Origin: Rhizobiales bacterium GAS188
GTDB taxonomy: Bacteria > Pseudomonadota > Alphaproteobacteria > Rhizobiales > Beijerinckiaceae
Direction: 5' to 3'
DNA: 64,000 nucleotides
NCBI GenBank assembly: GCA_900104855.1
Contig: FNSS01000002.1
Location: forward strand, 248,001 to 312,000
Numbering within the stretch: the first letter of the stretch is position 1; each line of letters starts with the position of its first letter. Below are positions 36,678 through 45,402 of the stretch, in pieces. A program made the translations under genes and the position numbers. The notes under the pieces were generated by a model. The model saw only the letters and a program-made list of their open reading frames with translations. It ran no database searches and was not told where the DNA came from.

Positions 36678-36703
36678 TGAGGGGTGGTGGGGAGGAAGGG
36701 GCG

Positions 36704-37408
36704 TCATGACGCTGGGTCAGGCATCACGCGGTATTCGATTGCTCGGCCGTCGACGAAGGTCGGGACCAGGCTGCGGGCACGCTCGCAAGCGCCCTCGGCC
36801 TCGGCGCGATCCGGAAAGCGGAGAGCCCCCGCTAGCGAGAGGGAGGAGGAAGTTCCCCAATCCGCGTCCCAGCCGCAGAGATAGTCGTGCTCGCCATGGC
36901 GGTTGATCACACGGGCGATGACGAACCCGGCAGGCCTCGCGTCGCTAACCTCCGGATCGCGTGCGCCGGCGACAACGGAGCCGATCGGCTCGACCCGGGC
37001 ATCGGCATGCCGGTTGTTCTTGAGCCAGGCCTCGGCAGCCGCCTGATCATCGACGAGGTGCAGGAGCTCGAGGGTCTCGCCATATGGCCGCACGATGCGC
37101 CAGGCGCCAGGTCGCGGCACCTCGACGATGTCGAAGCGCAGCGCACTGCCGACGTCGTGCGTGCGATGTACGCTGACGAGGATGACGCCGCCGCTGGTGA
37201 AATCGCCCTCGTGCAAGGTGATGGTGGCGGGTCTGGCATAGGCGCCGCGGATGGAGGGCGGCGTCTTGCGGATGAGCCGGCCGGCGCCGTTCATCCGCTT
37301 CCACGCCGCAAGCTTCCTGGCGAAGCGCGCCGGCGGCCGCGGGGTGTCGTCGGAGAACTTGATGAGCGCGCCGAGCGGCGCGGTCTCGTAGATCGCTTTA
37401 GCGGACAT
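36704..37408 (-). CDS. Hypothetical protein of the ParB-helicase module
   Basis: A 234-aa soluble protein starting MSAKAIYETAPLGALIKFSD. It contains FARKLAAWKRMNGAGRLIRK, a central strand region GVILVSVHRTHDVGSALRF and a C-terminal YLCGWDADWGTSSSLSLAGA followed by a helix rich in Glu and Ala. No catalytic motif is visible. Its place between a large ParB and a Strawberry-notch helicase is the same arrangement seen on mobile elements of related bacteria as I recall them. Function unknown. Confidence 0.65.
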   Translation of the reverse strand: MSAKAIYETAPLGALIKFSDDTPRPPARFARKLAAWKRMNGAGRLIRKTPPSIRGAYARPATITLHEGDFTSGGVILVSVHRTHDVGSALRFDIVEVPRPGAWRIVRPYGETLELLHLVDDQAAAEAWLKNNRHADARVEPIGSVVAGARDPEVSDARPAGFVIARVINRHGEHDYLCGWDADWGTSSSLSLAGALRFPDRAEAEGACERARSLVPTFVDGRAIEYRVMPDPAS

Positions 37409-37430
37409 GATGATGCTCCAGAAACGACGA

Positions 37431-37452
37431 AGCCCGGCGCTGGGGCCGGGCT
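37431..37452. terminator. GC-rich hairpin between two module genes
   Basis: AGCCCGGC and GCCGGGCT form an 8-bp perfect stem with a six-base loop between the ParB gene and the 36704 gene. There is no clear T run, so it may be a processing or attenuation hairpin and not a true terminator. Confidence 0.35.
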
Positions 37453-37513
37453 CGTCTGGTTCAAATTGCGTGGATGCGCGACGGGGCGGCCGAACCCGCC
37501 TCGCTGGCGCGGA

Positions 37514-39574
37514 TCATTCGGTCGCGAAGGCCTGGTGCACGGGCTGTTCCGGATCAGCCTCATCGGCGAGGAACGCTGGCAGCGCCTGCGTGTCCGGTCC
37601 GTTTCCGGAAGCGGCGATGTCGAGCGCGGGCGTGCGCAGCGGTTCGGGCAGCCAGCCGCTGCCGGCAAGCAGCCGCTCGGCCTCCTTGGCCATGTCGGTC
37701 TTCTTCAGATGGTCGATGAGCTGAGTGGAGGCCTCGCCCTTCGCCTCTCGCACGGCCTCGAGGATCCGAGCCTTCGGAACCCGGCCGAGGTAATTGTCCA
37801 CGGTCGGAGCCCAGCCGGCGGCGGCCATGTCGAGATCCACTGCCCGGGCAAGACGATCGCCATGCTCGAACGCGCCAGGGCGGCGGTTCCATGGCTCCTT
37901 CACGACATTGACGGTGACCGAGGCGCAATGAGCGAACAGCGCCGTGCGGGTATCGCCATCAAAGGCGATCAGGGCGTCCCACAGATCGCCGGGCTCGTCG
38001 GGCAGCTGCCGTGCCCAGGCGTCATGGCGCGCCTCGATCGCCTTGGCGGATGGTGTATCGTTCAGGCTGGGCGCCTGCGTGCCGAAGCCCGAGCTCTTGG
38101 CCGTGATCTCGAGGCAGGTATCGGAAGCGTAGTGGTGGAAGGCGCCGAGGCAGAGCGCGTGCAGCACCGCGACAAAGGCCATGTCAGGCGCGTTCGCAAG
38201 CGCGTCTCGTAGCGCAAGTGTGCGCTGCGCGGTGAGCTCGGTCACCAGGCGCTCGGATAGCGGGCGGACGCCGTCATCCTCGTCCGGGGTCTCGGTCTCG
38301 GAAGTGGCGACCCCGCCAATGGTGATCACGGCGCGCCCGGCCTCGCCGTCGGGATACGAAGCCGCGGCTTCACCTCCTTCAGGCGCGGCCGAGACGGGCG
38401 CCTCATCCTCGGGCCGCACATATCCGCGCGCGATGCGCAGACGGCCATCGCTGTCGATGCTGACGAAGACGCCGGCGGCGGCGATCTCGGCCGGATCGTA
38501 GATCACGGGCCGCTCCTCGAAGGCCGCGATCGCGGTCTCGATCTCGGAAAGCCGGCGATCGACCTCCTCGGGCATGTCGGCGTCGGCGTATTCCTCCTCG
38601 AGCCGGTCATATTCTTCTCTCAGTGCCTCGCTGGCGGCCCGCTCTTCATCCGTCATCTCGACCGTTTCGCCCGTGAGGCGGCGCAGCCCGGCCGTGTGGC
38701 CGTATGGGAACTCGGGTGAGGCTGCGATCCACTTCCAGCCTTCGCCGCGAAGGTTTTCGGCCTCGGCCTGCAGCTTCTGCGTCACCAGCCGATCGAGCAA
38801 CGCCGGATCCTGCAGCCACCCGCCACGGTCCTGTTGGAACAGATCGCGCAGCACGGTGCCGCCTGCGGCCTGATAGGCTTCGATACCCACGAAGCACGCC
38901 CGCTTGTCGTCGGCCTCGACCGCGCCTTCGGTCAGCTGGCGCCGAATCTGGTATGGCTCCTTGCTGTAGGATCGGGAGAGCGCTTCCCAGACCTGCTCCT
39001 GACGCGCCTGGTCGTTGGTGACCGTGAACGCCATGAGCTGCTCGAGCGTCATGCCATCCCTGGCGTAGACGTCGAGGAGCTTATCCGAAACGGCCGCGAG
39101 CTTCAGGCGCTGCTTGACGACAAGCGGACTCACGAAGAAGCGGGCCGCGATCTCCTCCTCGCTGAGACCCTTCTCGCGCAAGGTCTGGAAGCCGCGGAAC
39201 TGATCGAGGGGATGCAGGGCTTCGCGCTGGGAGTTCTCGGCCAAGGAGTCCTCCTCGGCAAGCCCGGCGGTCCTCACCACACACGGGACGGGCTGCGTCT
39301 TCGCCATGCGCTTCTGCTTGACCAGGAGCTCGAGCGCGCGAAACCGGCGGCCGCCGGCCGGCACCTCGAACATCCCGGTTTCCTCCCCCTCGGCGTCGAG
39401 CACGGGGCGGACATTCAGGCTCTGCAGGAGCGTGCGCCGGGCGATATCCCCAGCGAGCTCCTCGATGGAGATTCCGGTTTTCAGCCGGCGCACATTGGAC
39501 TGGCTGAGCACCAGTTTGTCGAATGGGATGTCGCGGGAGGAGCTGAGCGCAATCTTCTGGAGGGCCTTCGCCAT
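37514..39574 (-). CDS. Large ParB/RepB-like nuclease-domain protein
   Basis: A 686-aa protein. The N-terminal 210 residues are ParB-like: IPFDKLVLSQSNVRRLKTGI, the GGRRFRALELL box, ENSQREALHPLDQFRGFQTL and a helix-turn-helix (EEEIAARFFVSPLVVKQRLK). Residues about 210-450 are acidic and helical, with a glutamate-rich stretch (EEYDRLEEEYADADMPEEVD). The C-terminal third has DLWDALIAFDGDTRTALFAH and a basic tail. This is far longer than a chromosomal ParB (about 290 aa) and matches the oversized ParB-type proteins of mobile elements, usually without a ParA partner. It heads the minus-strand module. Confidence 0.85.
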   Translation of the reverse strand: MAKALQKIALSSSRDIPFDKLVLSQSNVRRLKTGISIEELAGDIARRTLLQSLNVRPVLDAEGEETGMFEVPAGGRRFRALELLVKQKRMAKTQPVPCVVRTAGLAEEDSLAENSQREALHPLDQFRGFQTLREKGLSEEEIAARFFVSPLVVKQRLKLAAVSDKLLDVYARDGMTLEQLMAFTVTNDQARQEQVWEALSRSYSKEPYQIRRQLTEGAVEADDKRACFVGIEAYQAAGGTVLRDLFQQDRGGWLQDPALLDRLVTQKLQAEAENLRGEGWKWIAASPEFPYGHTAGLRRLTGETVEMTDEERAASEALREEYDRLEEEYADADMPEEVDRRLSEIETAIAAFEERPVIYDPAEIAAAGVFVSIDSDGRLRIARGYVRPEDEAPVSAAPEGGEAAASYPDGEAGRAVITIGGVATSETETPDEDDGVRPLSERLVTELTAQRTLALRDALANAPDMAFVAVLHALCLGAFHHYASDTCLEITAKSSGFGTQAPSLNDTPSAKAIEARHDAWARQLPDEPGDLWDALIAFDGDTRTALFAHCASVTVNVVKEPWNRRPGAFEHGDRLARAVDLDMAAAGWAPTVDNYLGRVPKARILEAVREAKGEASTQLIDHLKKTDMAKEAERLLAGSGWLPEPLRTPALDIAASGNGPDTQALPAFLADEADPEQPVHQAFATE

Positions 39575-39940
39575 GGTCGTATCTCCGCGACGGGCCGGCC
39601 GGGAGCCTTTCTCTCGACCTTCAAACCCGTCACGAAACCCCTCGCCTCCCTCTGACTCTTTTGGCTGACCGGCAGGGAGAAAGGGTCGAGGGGGCTTTGC
39701 CGCCCGCCCCCTGCCCTCTCGGCCGAGACGGGCGTCGACATGTCACCGATCGTGCCCGGCCGCGGCCTTCCCCAGCATGAATCCGGTCCAGAGTCACGCT
39801 TCTTCGACATGCGCGAAGCATACAACGCCTTCTGGACACGCTCGCTCTGGACCGACGAGACCGTCATGAAGTCCTTCATGGCCCGCACCGCACGATCATG
39901 CCGAAACTGCTCGATGCCTCCCTGAGGAAAGCGCTTCCGC
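39575..39940. other. Upstream region of the ParB-helicase module
   Basis: About 365 bases without a supported gene. A CTTTCTCTCGACC motif here resembles a CTCTCTCTCGACC motif upstream of the helicase gene (near 36200), so these could be shared regulatory sequences of the module. Confidence 0.35.
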
Positions 39941-40186
39941 TCAGCCTACCGCTTCGCGATTCTCCATGAGAAGCTGGCAATGCGAGAATTCCATGTTGAT
40001 CCGCGCGCCAAGCCCGACTTCGACGAGATCGCGAGCGGCAACAATTGGGGAAAGCCCGGTCGCATTGGCGATACGTTTGGCCTCGGCACCGACGTCAAGA
40101 ATACGGCCCTTGGAGAATGCTGAAGAAACCGCTCCCTGGATGGCATCGGCATAGAGCCTGGGGCGCAGTCTATGATAAAGCCGCAT
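39941..40186 (-). CDS. Small hypothetical protein
   Basis: An 81-aa protein starting MRLYHRLRPRLYADAIQGAV after a strong AGAGGAAAG ribosome site. It is helical with a basic start and an acidic-hydrophobic middle (ANATGLSPIVAARDLVEVGL). No family recognised. It lies between the module's leftmost start and the phasin genes on the same strand. Confidence 0.55.
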   Translation of the reverse strand: MRLYHRLRPRLYADAIQGAVSSAFSKGRILDVGAEAKRIANATGLSPIVAARDLVEVGLGARINMEFSHCQLLMENREAVG

Positions 40187-40375
40187 AATCTTTCCTCTTG
40201 CTCTTGCCGCCGTCCACAACACCTTCAACACCCAGCGTCACCTCTCATCCTGCAAAGCGCTTCGCCTCCTCAGAGGCGAAGCATTGAAACCTGGATAGCG
40301 GCCACAGCGGCATGAGCGAGAACTGTCCTGGCGTGTCTGTGCGAGTCGACTAAGGTTCCCGTCGTCTCAAACTGA

Positions 40376-40400
40376 AAGAGCCCGGCAAGGGCCGGCCTAT
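40376..40400 (-). terminator. Possible terminator of the second phasin gene
   Basis: On the minus strand CCGGC-CCTT-GCCGG is followed by GCTCTTTC about 25 bases after the phasin stop. The stem is good but the T run is short. Confidence 0.4.
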
Positions 40401-40422
40401 GACGTCTGTTGCCTCCAAGAGC

Positions 40423-40776
40423 TCACTTCGAGCTCGTGGAGGCAATTGGGGTCACTTGGGTGATGACGGTCTGAACCGGCTTCATCGTCTCCTTGGCGAG
40501 GTTGCTGACAATCTGCCCGACCTTCGTCGAATGGGCCACAAAGCCCTCGAAAATTTGCTTCGCATAATCAGCCTGAACCTCGACCGCCTTTTCGAAGGTC
40601 CTCACTCCGACAAGCTTCTCGAAGGCGGCGGAACCCGCTTCAAACTGCCCCTTTGAGAAATCCACAAGTTCGCCGGCGATCGCCTGGAATCCCTTCGACG
40701 CCATGCCGAAATTCTTGAGCGCGGCGTCCATGCCCTGCTGACCGCAGTTCTGAAAGTCTTCATACTGCACAAACAT
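40423..40776 (-). CDS. Phasin family protein
   Basis: A 117-aa paralogue of the 8725 phasin: MFVQYEDFQNCGQQGMDAAL, KNFGMASKGFQAIAGELVDF, then the shared core FEKLVGVRTFEKAVEVQ and GFVAHSTKVGQIVSNLAKE. It should bind polyhydroxyalkanoate granules. Its ATG lies only 17 bases from the left inverted repeat of the 450-bp mini-element, so the element has replaced the native upstream DNA and may supply the promoter. Confidence 0.88.
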   Translation of the reverse strand: MFVQYEDFQNCGQQGMDAALKNFGMASKGFQAIAGELVDFSKGQFEAGSAAFEKLVGVRTFEKAVEVQADYAKQIFEGFVAHSTKVGQIVSNLAKETMKPVQTVITQVTPIASTSSK

Positions 40777-40805
40777 CGTTCATTCCTCTTCGAGGGTTTG
40801 TCACA

Positions 40806-40901
40806 TTGAGCAAGTAAGGGTCATTTTCAGGCGTACAAACCGCTCGACGCGCTCGAGGTAGGACCGGAGCAGATCCGGCGCGACGGCGTCGGTCATTTCC
40901 A
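40806..40901 (-). pseudogene. DUF2312/GapR-like protein, N-terminal fragment inside the mini-element
   Basis: The frame starts at an ATGA overlap with the preceding gene and reads MTDAVAPDLLRSYLERVERF, which matches the start of GapR/DUF2312 nucleoid proteins (SYIERIERLEEEKK). It then changes to VRLKMTLTCSM and stops inside the left inverted repeat. The genuine part is about 20 residues, so the gene was cut when the element end was formed. Confidence 0.5.
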
Positions 40902-41049
40902 GCCATCCGATTTGAAAGGCCAATCGCCATCCGCATGCTCGTAGGGATCGCGATCGATCGGCGCCGGCAGCAGGAAGGCCCAGAGCAGCCATGCCACCGT
41001 GGCGACGACGATTGCCGCGATCAGGAGCGCATCACCATCCATGACCGCG
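40900..41049 (-). CDS. Tiny membrane protein carried by the mini-element
   Basis: A 49-aa frame starting MDGDALLIAAIVVATVAWLL, one membrane segment, then a short acidic, proline- and tryptophan-containing tail (DRDPYEHADGDWPFKSDGWK). Both ends overlap neighbouring frames (start inside the upstream gene, stop overlapping ATGA of the GapR-like fragment), as in compact phage-type gene clusters. Function unknown. Confidence 0.45.
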
Positions 41050-41183
41050 CCCTCGCTTTCCTGCGATGGTCCTGGATGACCATGCCCATGAGCCAGACGA
41101 TCCCGCTGGCGCAGAACCAGAGATACGCGATCACTGGATGCGCCGGATCGGCCTCGACGAGCCTAAGCCGTTGGTATCGCATA
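41022..41183 (-). CDS. Tiny membrane-associated protein carried by the mini-element
   Basis: A 53-aa frame starting MRYQRLRLVEADPAHPVIAY, then a hydrophobic LWFCASGIVWLMGMVI and a basic tail. It is the first gene of the three inside the element and overlaps the next. No family recognised. Confidence 0.45.
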
Positions 41184-41227
41184 ATTCAGGCCCGCTCCAG
41201 GACGACAGTAAACCCAAGTATAATCTG

Positions 41228-41353
41228 TCAATGTGACAAACCCACTTCGACGGCAATCGCCTCGAAGCCCTTGGACAACGGGCCGAGGTTTTTGAGGGCG
41301 GCGTCGAAGCCCTGCTTACCGAATTTCTGGACGTCTTCGTACTGCGCAATCAC
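41228..41353 (-). pseudogene. Phasin, N-terminal fragment cut by the mini-element
   Basis: A GTG start with AAAGGA seven bases upstream, followed by VIAQYEDVQKFGKQGFDAAL and KNLGPLSKGFEAIAVEV, nearly identical to the start of the 8725 phasin. At that point the inverted repeat begins and the frame ends GLSH. About 37 of roughly 115 residues remain. The regulatory region of this gene is still in place, so it could now drive transcription into the element and the 40423 phasin. Confidence 0.8.
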
Positions 41354-42028
41354 AGTAATTCCTTTGGATGCCCGATCCGGGAAGGATGAAGATTGTTTGC
41401 CCCATACGCAACTTGCCCGCCATGATCATTAGGTGCAGTAGTGAAGCAGGTCTGTCCGTTACCAGACTCTCGTGCGAGATATTGCATATCAGCGAGCGGC
41501 GAACTGTTTGACGGCTCACCGGCTAGACACGGCCGTTCAGAGCGAGGCTTTGGGCCCGATCGGCGGCGCAATGATAGCCGCGATGAGGATCGATCGTCCG
41601 GACGCAAGGCTCACGTGACGGCAGCAATATTTAATCGGACCAGTCGGCAGCTGCTGTTTCGACCGAGATCAACGGAATATCCGGTTTCGACGTCGGTGAT
41701 GGTGAGGTAAGGCAAGCTCCGTCGAAACGGCACGGAACTCGCCTTCCAATTGCTACTACAGCAATTTTATCGGCGCGCTTGGACGTGCCTGTGGCGCCAC
41801 AGTCTGCCCCAACGATTTCGCGCCCCTAAGCTCCGTCACGGGCTTGTCACATCCAGCCGCTTGCCGGATGGCGATGACAGACACCGGCAGCGAACATTCT
41901 CGGCTCGTCGCCTTCGCGCCCCTTTTCGTCGACACGAAAAATTGATGACCGCCCGATATCGATCAGCGCGACGGCGAGGCCGAACCGGGTGCATCAACCA
42001 CGAATTGGATCACCCGCCGAAAGCGCCG
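41354..42028. other. Gap without a supported gene
   Basis: About 670 bases between the phasin fragment and the beta-propeller gene. Open frames are short or unconvincing. The first 60 bases must contain the old phasin promoter. Confidence 0.35.
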
Positions 42029-43534
42029 CTATGGCTTGAAAGCGTAGATCCGACCATCGCCCGCGACAAACAGCCGATCGTCGCTGGCGAGGATGGTGAC
42101 GAAGTGGCGAAGTCCCTGCATCGACTCGGCCGGCCCGCCGCCGATGAAGACGGGAGCGCCGGTGTCCGCGCGGAAGCCATGCAGCCGATCGTCGCCCTCG
42201 GCGCCGACCATCCAGATAATCGGGTTGGAGTTGTCGTCGTCAGTGGTGACGATCGGAGCCCCGCGCCCGCGGATGTCGCCGCACCAGGCCGTCGAGATCT
42301 TGGGCGCGGGATGCGCCTCGATCTTGAGCACAGTGAGGCCAGCGGTCGTGACCCGGTTGGGACAGCTGGCGCCGGAGCCTTCGAACGCGACCAGGGAGCC
42401 GTTCTGCGTCGGGAGGACCGCGGGCGCCGTGATGATGGCGTTGCGCGCCACGCGCTCGACAGCGCGGGCGCCGCCGATGCCGCCCAGGCTCGTGCGATCG
42501 AGCAGGTACGCCTTGCCGTCCTTGCCGAGCGCCAGGAGCAGCGCCGTCTTTCCGCCGGGGTCGGACACATCGAGCGGCAGCGCGTTGACGCCGCCGAGAT
42601 CGAGGTCGCTGTCATCGAGGGCCTTCCAGTCGGTCGGCGCAAAGAAGTCGCGCGGATCCGTCGAGGGCTTGAGATCGAGGCCCAAGCGGATAATCGCCTC
42701 GCCATCCGCCCACTCGCGAGCGCCCTTGGTATTGCCGGTAGCGACGAACAGGGACCGCCCATCATAGCTGATGCCCCCGGGTGCCCAGATACCACCGCCG
42801 GCGGCTCGCGTGCTCCAGGCGTCGACAGACCGGGGATCGTTGAGATCGATGCCGACGACCCAGCCGTGGTATTGTCCGCAATCGCCGTAATGTCCACCAT
42901 AGGGAATGAAGAGCTTGTTCTCCGCGATCAGCAAGGCGCCGCGCTGGTTTTGCAGACGCGGCGCAAAGGTCATGCCGCGCGCGCGGAGCGCTTCGGCGAC
43001 GTTCACGGGAAAGCCGGGGAGCACAGAGCCGTCGCTCACGGACAAGCCGAAGACGAGATGCTGCGCGCCGGATCCATCCTCGGCCTCGACCATGGCGTCG
43101 AGATAGAGCGTGTCCTTGATGCCGTCGATCACCGGCGTTCCTGTGATGCCGAGCGGGGCGATATTGCCGCAAGGCAAGGCGGAGCGGGGCACGGGACGGC
43201 CCAAGGATGTCTTCCACGCGACCTTCCCATCGTGGGCGTCGAGGCCGTAGACCACATCGTCTTCCGTCGCCACGATGACCAGCTTTCGGCCGGTCTGGCG
43301 ATCGTGCCAGAAGAGCGGTTGTGCATAGATGTGCCCTTCAATCCGGGCGTCGAAATCGGGATCGAGGTGCATCCCGCCCGCGCGTTGCCACGTGAGGCGC
43401 GGCATCACGTAGAGGCCGCTACGGGCTCCGTCGTGGTGATAGGTCAGGATCGACTGGGCACGACCAGCCGCGCAGAGCAGCAGCATCGCACCGATCCCTG
43501 CGGCGAGCCGGAGGGTGCGGCGTAGGTGTCGCAT
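42029..43534 (-). CDS. Exported PQQ-like beta-propeller protein
   Basis: A 501-aa protein with a signal peptide (MRHLRRTLRLAAGIGAMLLL, cleavage around AAGRAQ). The mature protein has repeated strand-turn units typical of PQQ-type beta-propellers: VATEDDVVYGLDAHDGKVAW, LIAENKLFIPYGGHYGDCGQ, RSLFVATGNTKGAREWADGE, LLALGKDGKAYLLDR and, at the end, DDRLFVAGDGRIYAFKP. Without the metal and quinone ligands being identifiable it may be an enzyme or a structural propeller. Periplasmic. ATG 43534 is preferred; the open frame further upstream belongs to a DNA ligase relic. Confidence 0.8.
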   Translation of the reverse strand: MRHLRRTLRLAAGIGAMLLLCAAGRAQSILTYHHDGARSGLYVMPRLTWQRAGGMHLDPDFDARIEGHIYAQPLFWHDRQTGRKLVIVATEDDVVYGLDAHDGKVAWKTSLGRPVPRSALPCGNIAPLGITGTPVIDGIKDTLYLDAMVEAEDGSGAQHLVFGLSVSDGSVLPGFPVNVAEALRARGMTFAPRLQNQRGALLIAENKLFIPYGGHYGDCGQYHGWVVGIDLNDPRSVDAWSTRAAGGGIWAPGGISYDGRSLFVATGNTKGAREWADGEAIIRLGLDLKPSTDPRDFFAPTDWKALDDSDLDLGGVNALPLDVSDPGGKTALLLALGKDGKAYLLDRTSLGGIGGARAVERVARNAIITAPAVLPTQNGSLVAFEGSGASCPNRVTTAGLTVLKIEAHPAPKISTAWCGDIRGRGAPIVTTDDDNSNPIIWMVGAEGDDRLHGFRADTGAPVFIGGGPAESMQGLRHFVTILASDDRLFVAGDGRIYAFKP

Positions 43535-43666
43535 GACCGTCTCTCTCTTCTTCCAGGGGCATTGCATACAACCCGGCTTTTGCACAAAGAGCCAGAACTC
43601 TGCGCAAAAAGGGTACGCGGCGCAGAACGGCCGGAACGGGTCGACGCCGTCCGCTCGACCGCGCGT

Positions 43667-44105
43667 GCATTTCGTCTTGCGCCAGCCATCGGTCCGACGA
43701 CCGGAACGACAGGGCGAGGAGCGCCGCTTCGAGACAATACCTTCCAGGCCCATGTCGCAGGCGGCGCGCAGCACCAGCGGGCCGTCGCCGCCGATCTCCT
43801 CGGAGAACTAGACCCATGGCCCCGGTTTGCGGAGGAGGCCGGCGAGGATGGCGCGCCGGTCCTCAAGCGCGCTGCTGCGCAGGTCCTCCCCGCCGAGATG
43901 CATGGTGTCGAATGCTATCAGCAAGGCATGCGGTGCGGAGCGTCTGGTGAGCGCGGCGTGTAGGGCAAAGAAATCCGAGATGCCGTCCTCGCCGGTCATG
44001 ATCGCTTCCCCGTCGATCACGGCGCAGCGTAGCCGCAGCGCCGCGAGCGCGGCCGCGATGTTCGGAACGCGCAGGGCCGCCCGAGCGATCTCAACCAGTG
44101 TGCAA
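43667..44105 (-). pseudogene. ATP-dependent DNA ligase (LigD-type) remnant
   Basis: The minus strand reads LVEIARAALRVPNIAAALAA, then CAVIDGEAIMTGEDGISDFF, LIAFDTMHLGGEDLRSSALE and DRRAILAGLLRKPGPWV, then a TAG, then in the same frame FSEEIGGDGPLVLRAACDMG and LEGIVSKRRSSPCRSGR. These are the nucleotidyl-transferase motifs of LigD-like ligases (motif IV is EGIVSKR). The N-terminal catalytic lysine region and the C-terminal OB domain are missing. A nonsense codon plus loss of both ends makes it non-functional. Confidence 0.75.
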
Positions 44106-44161
44106 AGCGCATGGTCGATATCGCCGCACGGAGACGAACGACCACCTGCCGCGAGCGCTAT

Positions 44162-44390
44162 CTACTGGCAGACGCGGACTAGCGCACGGACGTGGCGATA
44201 GCCGTTCCACACCCATTCCCGCTGCAGGTAGCAATAACCCTCATCGTCATAGTAGGGATAGTCATAGCTGTCGTAATAGGGGTAGGTCCCCGCATAGGCG
44301 AAGCCCGCGCCGGCCCCCAGCACCCCTAGCCCAAAGAAGGGGAAACCTCGGTGAAAGCGAGCTGGCAGGAACTCCGGTGACCCCGGCGCC
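44162..44390 (-). pseudogene. Tyrosine/glycine-rich exported protein remnant
   Basis: The frame ends FHRGFPFFGLGVLGAGAGFA, then a tyrosine/aspartate-rich block (YPYYDSYDYPYYDDEGYCYL) and QREWVWNGYRHVRALVRVCQ. The C-terminal cysteine-tryptophan-valine pattern is common in small exported proteins of Hyphomicrobiales. No start codon or signal peptide can be found upstream, so the N-terminus is lost or in another frame. Confidence 0.45.
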
Positions 44391-44562
44391 GATCCGGGCC
44401 GGGACCTTGTGCCGATCCACAGGCCAGGGATATTCTGCGGGCTCTCTGATGGATTTCCGAGACTCGCGCTCTGCGGAAACCACGTTTAGAAGTTTGTGCT
44501 GACGCAGTGTCTTTACGCGAAGCGGCGCTCGTTCGTCCGCCATTGCCACGAATCGATCAACT

Positions 44563-45402
44563 ATGCAGAACCTCACGCCCGAAGGGCTTCGTATCGTGAC
44601 CGATGTCGCAAAGCGCCATGGCGTCAGCCCTGACGCGGCGCTCAGCTTGCTTGGCGCGCTTGTTCAAGGAAATGGGCGCCAGGCGCAATTCAATCATCCC
44701 GATCTCGGGGGTATGGGACAATGGTCGCAGGGCGGAATGATCATGGTTGGCGACATGTTCAATCAAGGCCTGAAGCATCGGCTCGATACGCTCTGCAACG
44801 AGCTTGCTGGCCTCGTGCATAGCCAACCGTCAGTCAGCGCTGACGCCGAGCGTTTTCAGTCGCAAAGCCAGAGCGGCGGCGGTGGGGTCAGTTTGTTCGT
44901 AGCGGGAGCTGGTTCGTCCGGCCAATGGTGGCCTGCGGAACTGGGCAGTCCCGCCTCCACCGGCACCCAGAATGACCTGCGATACGCCTTTTTTCCAGGC
45001 CCGCGTCGGCTTGCGATCCAACAGGGCGGCCGGGTCCGCCTGTATGACGCCGGCGAGCATAGGCTCTCGGGCTTCTCTCAACAGCAGGGCGGCGATCAGT
45101 CGCTGACCTTTACCAGCCAATTCGGCCTCGTGCGCGTTGCCGACTTGCCTTTGGTCCTGCCACAGGGTGATCCGCCTCAGAATCCCTCGCGATCCGTCTC
45201 CGCGACGCCGCCGCAAATGCCAGGATCCGTACCGCCTGCAGCGGTTGTCGCCGCGCCGTCAGCCGCTGCGACGCCTGCCGCGCCGTTCGCGACGGACGAC
45301 ATCTTGAAGACGATCGAAGGTCTCGCAGAGCTGCGACAGAAAAACATTCTCACGGAGGAGGAATTCGCAGCGAAAAAGACGGAGCTTTTGAGCCGCCTTT
45401 AA
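44563..45402 (+). CDS. SHOCT-domain protein
   Basis: A 279-aa protein. The N-terminal 100 residues are helical (EGLRIVTDVAKRHGVSPDAA and LSLLGALVQGNGRQAQFNHP), residues about 105-215 have strands and glycine/glutamine-rich turns, a proline/alanine-rich linker follows, and the last 40 residues form a SHOCT domain: DILKTIEGLAELRQKNILTE followed by EEFAAKKTELLSRL. SHOCT is a short C-terminal oligomerisation-type module. No signal peptide. Role unknown. Confidence 0.75.
   Translation: MQNLTPEGLRIVTDVAKRHGVSPDAALSLLGALVQGNGRQAQFNHPDLGGMGQWSQGGMIMVGDMFNQGLKHRLDTLCNELAGLVHSQPSVSADAERFQSQSQSGGGGVSLFVAGAGSSGQWWPAELGSPASTGTQNDLRYAFFPGPRRLAIQQGGRVRLYDAGEHRLSGFSQQQGGDQSLTFTSQFGLVRVADLPLVLPQGDPPQNPSRSVSATPPQMPGSVPPAAVVAAPSAAATPAAPFATDDILKTIEGLAELRQKNILTEEEFAAKKTELLSRL

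Larger units (their letters stand above)
40794..41243. mobile_element. 450-bp mini-element with 16-bp perfect inverted repeats and no transposase
   Basis: GGGTTTGTCACATTGA at 40794-40809 is repeated exactly in inverse orientation as TCAATGTGACAAACCC at 41228-41243. Between them are only three tiny overlapping genes on the minus strand. The right end cuts a phasin gene. The hexamer TCGAAG occurs on both outer sides (directly at the left, one base away at the right), a possible target duplication. The GGG start resembles Tn3-family ends and a Tn3 transposase relic exists at 26458, but family membership is inference. Confidence 0.65.

Noticed and set aside
40806-41243. Mini-element read as an ordinary intergenic region with a chance hairpin
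   Set aside because: A perfect 16-bp inverse match exactly at the break of a phasin gene and of a GapR-like gene is hard to explain by chance.
43543-43774. N-terminal extension of the beta-propeller protein
   Set aside because: This part reads as a DNA ligase relic (EGIVSKR), and a signal peptide begins at 43534.
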